Source: Haliscomenobacter sp965225875 (GTDB lineage: Bacteria > Bacteroidota > Bacteroidia > Chitinophagales > Saprospiraceae). Taken from it: 64,000 nt of DNA. Position 1 is the first letter of the stretch; each line of letters begins with the position of its first letter. Positions 1 through 6,751 of this stretch are shown here, one piece after another. The stretch spans positions 3,782,001 through 3,846,000 of the forward strand of contig NZ_CBDDBS010000002.1 of the NCBI RefSeq assembly GCF_965225875.1, given 5' to 3'. The notes beneath the pieces are model-generated. The model searched no databases, was not told the DNA's origin, and saw only the letters and a list, made by a program, of their open reading frames with translations. The position numbers and the translations under genes are program-made.

Positions 1-973
1 TGTTTTTAGTTAAGATCCGATAGATTTGCAGGGCTTCTTCATATTCACCTTGGGCTAGCTCTAACTCATTTTTAGCACTGTGTACGATAGCCAAATTGTT
101 CAGGGTCTGAGCCATATACTTCAGGAAAGCTTCTGGGTTGCTTTTGGCTAAGGTCCGATAGATTTGCAGGGCTTCTTCATATTCACCTTGGGCTAGCTCT
201 AACTCATTTTTAGCACGGTGTAAAAGCCCCAAATTGTTCAGGGTTCCAGCCACATACTGCAGGAATACTTCCGGGTTACTTTGGGCTAAGGTTCGATAGA
301 TTTGCAGGGCTTCACGATATAAAGGCGTAGCTTCTGTGTATTGATTGTGTTTATGCAAAAAAAATGCATAAGCAAAAATATGCTTCACACCCCTATCCAC
401 CTCCAACGCCTTTTCGTAATACCCTTTCGTCTTCTCAAACCACTCCCCATCCTCATACCTTGTTGCCATCAAAACCGCCTTCATTTTCCATTCCTCCGCA
501 ATGCCTTTGGTCTTTTGGGCAATTTCCTCCATTCTGCGACTGTGTCGCTCTTCTTCGCTTTTTTTGGCAGTTTGTAGGGCTTGATAATCCGCTTGAATGG
601 CTTCGTCTTTGAGGATTCCCAGTGCCCCAGGAATATCCCCTTCCAGGAATAAGGCTTTTGCCTGGTCCAATCGGTCGGTGCTGATGGTAAGTTTATTGAT
701 GTATTCAAAAGCCTGCACTATGGCTTTTTTGATGTTTTCGAGCTTTTCCTTTTTTGCTTCGAGGGTGCCAGAAAGTTTCAGCCTGACTTCCTGTTTATCC
801 AGGCCTATGGCATTAAAAACTTCGCGGGCCTCTTCTATTTCTTGCTCCAGGTTTTGGTAGTCTTGTAGGTTGCCGAGGATGTGCTGGATTTTGACTTCAT
901 TGTTATCCCCTATAATTACAGCGCCACCTGCATTTATTTCTCCGTGGTTGATATTTTTGGATGTTTCACTCAT
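1..973 (-). CDS. TPR protein with N-terminal glycine-rich motif, truncated by the window edge
   Basis: The frame starts at the ATG at 973 (MSETSKNINHGEINAGG) and stays open to base 1, so the C-terminus lies outside the window; about 324 codons are visible. Residues 6-24 carry the same glycine-rich motif as the two genes upstream (NxxxGxIxAGGxVxIGD). Residues about 30-170 are helical and charged. From about residue 205 there are TPR-like repeats with a 46-residue (138-bp) period, each containing EALQIYRTLA and TLNNL. TPRs bind proteins; no catalytic domain is visible in this part. It lies 86 bp downstream of the EAD11-like gene on the same strand and probably belongs to the same conflict cassette. 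The missing C-terminus could hold an effector. Confidence 0.8.
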   Translation of the reverse strand, partial: MSETSKNINHGEINAGGAVIIGDNNEVKIQHILGNLQDYQNLEQEIEEAREVFNAIGLDKQEVRLKLSGTLEAKKEKLENIKKAIVQAFEYINKLTISTDRLDQAKALFLEGDIPGALGILKDEAIQADYQALQTAKKSEEERHSRRMEEIAQKTKGIAEEWKMKAVLMATRYEDGEWFEKTKGYYEKALEVDRGVKHIFAYAFFLHKHNQYTEATPLYREALQIYRTLAQSNPEVFLQYVAGTLNNLGLLHRAKNELELAQGEYEEALQIYRTLAKSNPEAFLKYMAQTLNNLAIVHSAKNELELAQGEYEEALQIYRILTKN

Positions 974-1059
974 CTCTACTATGTTGAATCTTATCTACTT
1001 CCAAATATACAGGTATGTTCAAGCTATTTGACAGCGGGCTTGGAATTTCCAGGTCTTTT

Positions 1060-1833
1060 TTATTTCCCCAACTCATCAATCAAACGGACCAAAGCCTCAT
1101 TGATTTTATTCCGCTCAATACCCGCTTCGGCATTGTTGATGACGTTCTTGTGCTCCTGGTTGTTGATGCGGGTAAAACGAGCAGAGAGCAGCATGACCTT
1201 GTTGTTCAATTCTTCATCCTTGCCTTCGCTGAGGTCCAACAAACGTTCAATCACTTCCTCGGTTTTTTCTTTGCGCAACAGGTTTTTTAGTTCTGCTTTT
1301 AAATTCTCTTCGGGGGAGGAGGGGAGGGGCCCTTTCCCTTTGCCGCCGCCGAAGTAGTTGTGTACAATCTGTACGTTTTCATTGCCACTTACCACATCAT
1401 CTCCTAATCGAAAATCGCCGCCCGCTTTGATGGTGCCACCCTGGATGACGTTCTTTTGATCGTAATTATCGCCGGATGAATGGCCTTTGTCGCCGATGTG
1501 GACATTGCCCTGGGCATCAATATTTGCATTGGTGACTACGTTTTTGAGGCGGCTTTTGTGCTGTTCAAAAGCGGCCAAATGCTCCTCCAGTTCTTTTACA
1601 AAATCCGCATTCTCCAGCAAGTCTTCCAATTTTCCTTCAATGAGAGTCTTTTTACTTTCGTCGCTGCGTGTAGGCTCGGCTAGTTTGGCGGCGGTTTTGG
1701 GGTCGTCGATTAAAAACCAGGAGCGGATCCATTGGGTGGAGGCGGTTACGAAGTCTTTGGGGAATTTTTTGACGGCTTCGTTTTCGGTGATGATGGAGAA
1801 GATGTAGTCGAGGGCGGTTTCTAAAAGTGGCAT
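1060..1833 (-). CDS. Adaptor-like protein with two glycine-rich motifs and a C-terminal EAD11-like domain
   Basis: This 257-residue protein has three parts. Residues 1-95 are helical and charged. Residues 98-145 hold two copies of the short beta motif (NVVTNANIDAQGNVHIGD and NVIQGGTIKAGGDFRLGD), followed by a Gly-rich linker (FGGGKGKG). Residues 176-257 (from NLKAELKNLLRKEKTEE to ALVRLIDELGK, with the core VMLLSARFTRIN) match what I remember of effector-associated domain 11 (EAD11). EADs are small adaptor domains that couple effectors to STAND-type sensors by like-with-like contacts in bacterial conflict systems. The start lies 3 bp after the stop of the CHAT-STAND-TPR gene, so the two are almost certainly co-translated. 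No enzyme domain is seen; I infer a bridging role. The EAD11 call is from memory. Confidence 0.8.
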   Translation of the reverse strand: MPLLETALDYIFSIITENEAVKKFPKDFVTASTQWIRSWFLIDDPKTAAKLAEPTRSDESKKTLIEGKLEDLLENADFVKELEEHLAAFEQHKSRLKNVVTNANIDAQGNVHIGDKGHSSGDNYDQKNVIQGGTIKAGGDFRLGDDVVSGNENVQIVHNYFGGGKGKGPLPSSPEENLKAELKNLLRKEKTEEVIERLLDLSEGKDEELNNKVMLLSARFTRINNQEHKNVINNAEAGIERNKINEALVRLIDELGK

Positions 1834-1836
1834 AGG

Positions 1837-4800
1837 TTATTCTTGATTGAGTTGTGATAAAATTTCTTGGAATTTGGCTTCACCGATGCGTTCGATGATG
1901 GCTGCCAAATAACTCTCTGTTGCTTTTACATTTGGTGAGCCTATTTTTTGAAAAATGCCATATGCTTGCACCATAAGTGGTATTGCGTCCTCATAGCCTT
2001 CTTGTTCAAAAAACCTTGCACCCATATTGGTCATAGTTGTGGCCATTCCATTGATATCCCCGATTTCTTGGCATATTTGTAAATCTCGATATGAAAATGC
2101 CATTGCTTCTTCTACTCTTCCTCTTGCGTAAAGGATTGAGCTAATATTGTTAAGGGTAACACTCTCGCCTTTACGGTCGCCGATTTGCTGCTTTATGGCC
2201 AGACTTTGTTCCAAATAGCGCAAGGCGGTGTCGTAGTCGCCTTTGGCATCATAGATTTGGCTGATATTATTCAAAGTCGCGCCCTCGCCTTTACGGTTGC
2301 CAATTTGCTGCTGAATGGCCAGACTTTGTTCCAAATAGCGCAAGGCGGTGTCGTAGTCGCCTTTGGCATCATAGATTTGGCTGATATTATTCAAAGTCGC
2401 GCCCTCGCCTTGACGGTTGCCAATTTGCTGCTGAATGGCCAGACTTTGTTCCAAATAGCGCAAGGCGGTGTCGTAGTCGCCTTTGGCATGGGCAGTTGTC
2501 GCTAAATTATTCAAAGTCGCGCCCTCGCCTTGACGGTCGCCGATTTGCTGCTGAATGGCCAGACTTTGTTCCAAATAGCGCAAGGCGGTGTCGTAGTCGC
2601 CTTTGGCATCATAGATTTGGCTGATATTATTCAAAGTCGCGCCCTCGCCTTGACGGTCGCCGATTTGCTGCCTTATGGCCAGACTTTGTTCCAAATAGCG
2701 CAAGGCGGTGTCGTAGTCGCCTTTGGCATAATAGATTTGGCTGATATTATTCAAAGTCGCGCCCTCGCCTTGACGGTCGCCGATTTTTTTATCAATAGTT
2801 AGACTTTGTTCATACAATTCTAAGGCCTGATCATTTTGACCAAATAACTTGAAAATTGCACCCATGTTGAAAAGTGCAATTGAAATATGCTTTTCTTCTA
2901 CTTTTTTTGTTAAAACTGCTTGATTGAGTTCAAAAGCCTGAGAATATAGCCCAATGAGTTGATAATGGTCTTGTAGGTTGAACGAAGTACTGGCAAACTG
3001 TGGCCAAGCTTCAGCCAGCTCAAAATAGTTTTTAGCTAAAATTTCATCATCCCAAGTTGGTTGCGCTTTGAAAAACTCTCCAGCCAACAATGCCCATTCC
3101 TTTACTTTTGCCGGTTCAATCATCTCCTTCGCCATCCACTCCATGGTCAAACGATGCACTTCAAAACGTCCATCCTTTTCCACAAAACACAAAGACCAAT
3201 CTTGTAAGGCCTGCAAAACGGGGATTAAATCCACTTCGGCCTCGCCACTCACCGCCGCTAGTGCCGCCAGGGGGGTGCGGGTTATAAAAACAGCCACGAT
3301 TTGGAAAATCCCTTTTTCCCGTTCCGTCAAACGTTCGTATACCTTGGCCAATAAGAGGTTTTCAAACACCTCGGCTTCGACCTGGCTTACTTTTTGCCAA
3401 TGGAAGGATTTATCCTTTTTTAACAAAGCCTCCAGGTACTCATAACCACGAGGGTGCCCATCGAGGCGTTTGTACACCTCCTCGCGCTCTTCCAATGGAA
3501 TAACTCGGAGTATTTCCGAGTAGTTGAGCAAGCGGTATTGCTCGGCGTAGCCCAATTTATCCAAAGCCAGGTGTTCGAGCACATCTGCCAGGTCTTCTAT
3601 TTTGTAGCGGGTAGTGAAGAGGATATGGCAATGGGGTGGGGTATTGGCGCACAAATGCTTTAAAAAAGCGCTCAAAGATTCGCTGCCGATGCTGCGCTGA
3701 TAGGCTCCGCCCTCGTCGGTTTGTACATCTTCGGCATTGTCAAAGATGAGGATGGTTTTGCGCCCCTGGAGGTAGTTGTCGATCAGCAATTGGAGTTTGT
3801 CCAGTAGCTCGGTTTGCGGGTCATCGATAGTTTGCTGGATTTGTTCGGCCAGCTCGGGGTTGATTTTGGCAAAACGTTTATTGAGCGTCTGGAGAATATG
3901 CGCTTCATTGATTTGGTGGTCCTTTCTAAAAATCAGGGTGGTATAGCTGTGGTTGTCGTAATTGTGGGCAAAGGCCTCGGCCAGGGTGGTTTTACCCAAG
4001 CCGCCCAGGCCATACAAACACACGTGCCGCCCCGCCCGAAAGGCTTGGCGCAGTTGGATCAAGTAGCGTTTGCGGCCAATGAAGCCTTCACCAATCAGGC
4101 GGGATTGGCGGGTTTTGAGAAAACTGCTGAGGGGGTAGAAGTTCTTGAGTAAGGCGGCATCGTAAGGCAGTGCTTTGTCGATCAAAGCACCGACTGCCTG
4201 GTTTTGATACACCACGGGAGTGAACCATTCGGCAATGTGGAGCAGCTGCGGGGCTTGTTCGCGGCGTTGGGTGATGTCCTGGAGTAGGGCCTCGCGGGCG
4301 TAGGCCAGGGCGCGCGTGAGCGAGAGGCCCTTGGCCAATTGGGTGTACAATTCGGTAGTGAAGACCTTGGCCCCTTCATCGGTCACCGCAAAACGCATCG
4401 CTACGATGCTCGGTAGCCCATAGGCGGCCACTTGTTCGGTTACCCCACCTTCGCTGCCTGAAATGGCCGTTTCGCAGGCGCTCAGGATCAGGACTTTGAC
4501 ACACGCATGTTTGCGCAGGGTTTCGCCCAGGGCGGCCCCGCTGACCTGTTCTTCATCACCATCTTCATTTTCAAAATACAAGACCCCTTTGTTTTGTGCT
4601 GCGTGGTAGGCTCCGTGGCCGCTGATGTGTACGATGTCGTGCTGGCGGGCGCGCAGGGCTTTGTCCAGTTCAACTAGGGAGGCATTTTCTAAAAACTCGA
4701 TGACGATTTTGGGCTGTTTGTCGCCCGTGGCTTCCAGGGCACCGATGGCGCGGATGAGGCGGGTTTGTTCCTCTTCAATTTGTAACATTTTGCCTCGTTC

Positions 4801-5505
4801 GTCCAGGTTTTCGGGTAAGGCGGTGATGAAGAGCATTTTCAGCGGGGCAGCAGTGGCATGATCGCCTTGCAGGTTGAAGGCTTCGAGTGAGGTGATTTTG
4901 GTGCGCACCAGGCCAAAATTGCTGATGGCGAGGCTCTTTTTGGCTTCGCCCAGTGTGGGTGGAAATAGTAGGGGCAAGGCCATTTCAAAGGGCAGATTGA
5001 CCAGGGTTTCGTCGTCGGTAGAAATGGCCAGGAGCAGTTCGTCAATGCGTTGTTCTTCGAGTTGTTGGATGAAGGCGGTACAGGCGGTCCCAATTTGGCC
5101 TTTGAAGAAAGTATCGTAAAGAAGGTCACTGAAATGGTGTTCTGCAGCTGCCACAATATTGCCATCGGGAAGATTCCCTGAGTCAATACGCATTGTTGCA
5201 CTAATGTGTCGCCTCAATGTTTGAAAATTCTCGAATCCTTCAAATAGGGAAGGGGGGATGTCAATCTCGATGTTTTCACACCACTTTTCGCCGGAGGTGG
5301 CCAGGTTGCCCTGGTCGGCGTGTTTGCTTTTGACGGAGAGGTTGGCGGTGTAATGGGTATCGTCTTTTTTGTCCAGGCGCAGAAAGAGGATGCTGCCGGA
5401 TTTGAAATCACGGGCGATGTTGTAGATGATGTCGCCGATGTGGACGTTGCCGTTGGCGTGGATGGAGCCGTGGACGATGTTTTTATGATAGGTGTTGTCT
5501 GGCAT
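1837..5505 (-). CDS. CHAT protease - STAND NTPase - TPR conflict protein
   Basis: A 1222-residue protein. Residues 8-25 carry the shared motif (KNIVHGSIHANGNVHIGD). Residues about 220-410 are a CHAT caspase-like protease with the His site HISGHG (H297) and the Cys site LSAC (C344). Residues about 475-720 are a STAND/NB-ARC NTPase: FIGR entry motif, Walker A GLGGLGKTT (499-507), Walker B ILIFDN and sensor FTTR. A winged-helix/linker region follows, and then a TPR array with a 40-residue period (GDYDTALRYLEQSLAI). CHAT-STAND-TPR proteins are regarded as inflammasome-like sensors: TPRs detect a trigger, the NTPase oligomerises and the protease cleaves a target. Both catalytic residues are present, so an active protease is expected. 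GC content is clearly higher than in the AT-rich HEPN/helicase pair that ends 43 bp upstream. Trigger and substrate are unknown. Confidence 0.92.
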   Translation of the reverse strand: MPDNTYHKNIVHGSIHANGNVHIGDIIYNIARDFKSGSILFLRLDKKDDTHYTANLSVKSKHADQGNLATSGEKWCENIEIDIPPSLFEGFENFQTLRRHISATMRIDSGNLPDGNIVAAAEHHFSDLLYDTFFKGQIGTACTAFIQQLEEQRIDELLLAISTDDETLVNLPFEMALPLLFPPTLGEAKKSLAISNFGLVRTKITSLEAFNLQGDHATAAPLKMLFITALPENLDERGKMLQIEEEQTRLIRAIGALEATGDKQPKIVIEFLENASLVELDKALRARQHDIVHISGHGAYHAAQNKGVLYFENEDGDEEQVSGAALGETLRKHACVKVLILSACETAISGSEGGVTEQVAAYGLPSIVAMRFAVTDEGAKVFTTELYTQLAKGLSLTRALAYAREALLQDITQRREQAPQLLHIAEWFTPVVYQNQAVGALIDKALPYDAALLKNFYPLSSFLKTRQSRLIGEGFIGRKRYLIQLRQAFRAGRHVCLYGLGGLGKTTLAEAFAHNYDNHSYTTLIFRKDHQINEAHILQTLNKRFAKINPELAEQIQQTIDDPQTELLDKLQLLIDNYLQGRKTILIFDNAEDVQTDEGGAYQRSIGSESLSAFLKHLCANTPPHCHILFTTRYKIEDLADVLEHLALDKLGYAEQYRLLNYSEILRVIPLEEREEVYKRLDGHPRGYEYLEALLKKDKSFHWQKVSQVEAEVFENLLLAKVYERLTEREKGIFQIVAVFITRTPLAALAAVSGEAEVDLIPVLQALQDWSLCFVEKDGRFEVHRLTMEWMAKEMIEPAKVKEWALLAGEFFKAQPTWDDEILAKNYFELAEAWPQFASTSFNLQDHYQLIGLYSQAFELNQAVLTKKVEEKHISIALFNMGAIFKLFGQNDQALELYEQSLTIDKKIGDRQGEGATLNNISQIYYAKGDYDTALRYLEQSLAIRQQIGDRQGEGATLNNISQIYDAKGDYDTALRYLEQSLAIQQQIGDRQGEGATLNNLATTAHAKGDYDTALRYLEQSLAIQQQIGNRQGEGATLNNISQIYDAKGDYDTALRYLEQSLAIQQQIGNRKGEGATLNNISQIYDAKGDYDTALRYLEQSLAIKQQIGDRKGESVTLNNISSILYARGRVEEAMAFSYRDLQICQEIGDINGMATTMTNMGARFFEQEGYEDAIPLMVQAYGIFQKIGSPNVKATESYLAAIIERIGEAKFQEILSQLNQE
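2160..2795 (-). repeat. 120-bp near-identical tandem repeats encoding TPR units
   Basis: Inside the CHAT-STAND-TPR gene, a 120-bp unit (40 residues, one TPR) is repeated in register, with homologous positions starting near 2221, 2341, 2461, 2581 and 2701 and partial units on both sides. Units differ at only a few bases, including synonymous sites; one unit has an alternative segment at 2491-2505 (encoding ATTAHAKG instead of SQIYDAKG). Near-identity at DNA level implies recent duplication or gene conversion and makes copy number likely to vary between strains. Confidence 0.93.
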
Positions 5506-5548
5506 TGTCTTGAATCTTTGGGCGTTCTCTAATCACAATATCGGACAT

Positions 5549-6652
5549 TCAATATGGCCAAGCATATGGAAAAATTTCTGGTTTCCCTCCAATAGGACCA
5601 AAAAATGGTTTCCATGACATGTCATGTTTTCCTTGATCATCTAGTCCAATCATTTTACCCTCGAACCCTATTCTCATTTCCAGTATATCATAAGAAGCAG
5701 GCCCTGAAGTACTTCTCATTAGCCATGGTATTCTAAGTTTTATTGCTATCTTTCTCCAGTAGCTTTCATTGCCCGTGTTATTCTGAAGTTTAACCCCGTT
5801 TATTATACATCTTTGCTTGATTACTCTTGGAAATTTTGCCGCAAAAATTTTAATTCCCGAAATCTCAGAAAGCGAATTCGCAGCTACTTTTTCAACTATA
5901 GATAAGCATTTATGCAGCTCTTCATCTTCAATAATCAGGTTACTTGAAGAACCATGTGCAATTTTTGACCTTAGTCTTCTGACATCATTAAAATCTCTAT
6001 TAGAAAATCCTAAACTACTAAACACCTCCCTCATTGTATTTCCAGTAGCCTTATGTTCTAGTTCTGATACCTCCCCACAATTTGGACATTTCCTTGTTGC
6101 TTTTTCAGTTGTTTTGAGATCAGCATATTGTTCAATTACATTATAAAAATGCAATAGCTTTTCCAGAAGCGATTCTGACTTAATTGCTAGTCTCATTTCA
6201 TGAAGTGCATGGTTAATTTCATTATTATCAAATTCTTGCAACAGTTGATCAAAATCATTCGCCTCTAAGTTAGGTCTTGAAATTCCGTGAGACAGATCTA
6301 CCGTCAAAAGCATTTCAAACTCTTCACCAATCTCAACTTTGAATTTGGTAATGCTAATTGGTTTAACCTTATTATGGTCTTGAAAGGTAATAAAACTAAC
6401 TCTATTCAAAAACCTTTGAAGTATTTCGGTTGACCCGTTAAATGCCGATTCCAAATTTTCGTATACCTCCCGTGGAGAATATATCTCAATAATATGCCCA
6501 TTACTTAATTTTAAATCTGATGGGCGAAATATACGAATACCATGGTTTTGAAAGGACAGTATCGTTTCTATTGAGCCAGCTATCCCTAAATCGACAACGG
6601 CACAATATTTCCAGTCTTCTGGTTGAACAGTATGTTTAACTATTTTTTTCAA
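5549..6652 (-). CDS. HEPN-like protein with a CPNC zinc-knuckle motif, helicase partner
   Basis: A 367-residue protein with no named family that I recognise. Residues 130-260 are mostly helical and contain RSKIAHG at 228-234, which fits the R-x4-H signature of HEPN ribonucleases. Just before it is CPNC (189-192), half of a possible zinc site. The N-terminal 120 residues look like alpha/beta, and the C-terminal 100 residues are unassigned. The start at 6652 lies 99 bp after the helicase gene, which has the same strong AT bias. HEPN proteins are often toxin RNases or nucleic-acid-binding subunits of defence systems. I infer that this is the effector or partner of the helicase-nuclease. It could also be a non-catalytic Apea-like HEPN protein. 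Confidence 0.75.
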   Translation of the reverse strand: MKKIVKHTVQPEDWKYCAVVDLGIAGSIETILSFQNHGIRIFRPSDLKLSNGHIIEIYSPREVYENLESAFNGSTEILQRFLNRVSFITFQDHNKVKPISITKFKVEIGEEFEMLLTVDLSHGISRPNLEANDFDQLLQEFDNNEINHALHEMRLAIKSESLLEKLLHFYNVIEQYADLKTTEKATRKCPNCGEVSELEHKATGNTMREVFSSLGFSNRDFNDVRRLRSKIAHGSSSNLIIEDEELHKCLSIVEKVAANSLSEISGIKIFAAKFPRVIKQRCIINGVKLQNNTGNESYWRKIAIKLRIPWLMRSTSGPASYDILEMRIGFEGKMIGLDDQGKHDMSWKPFFGPIGGKPEIFPYAWPY

Positions 6653-6751
6653 AATTTAATCGTTCTAGTTGTGTTAATAATTGGAAAGAATACATTGCTT
6701 CCCGAATTTGCAACATTTGGTTGCAAATTTCGAGAAGCAATAGGTTACTAT

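Noticed and set aside
1..640. Repeated 138-bp units at the left edge as a possible CRISPR array
   Set aside because: The repeats are in frame, degenerate and encode TPR units without short conserved repeats and unique spacers.
2185..2802. Plus-strand repetitive frames opposite the TPR array
   Set aside because: They arise from the tandem repeats on the other strand and repeat FQIAQGGVVVAFG; no independent coding signal.
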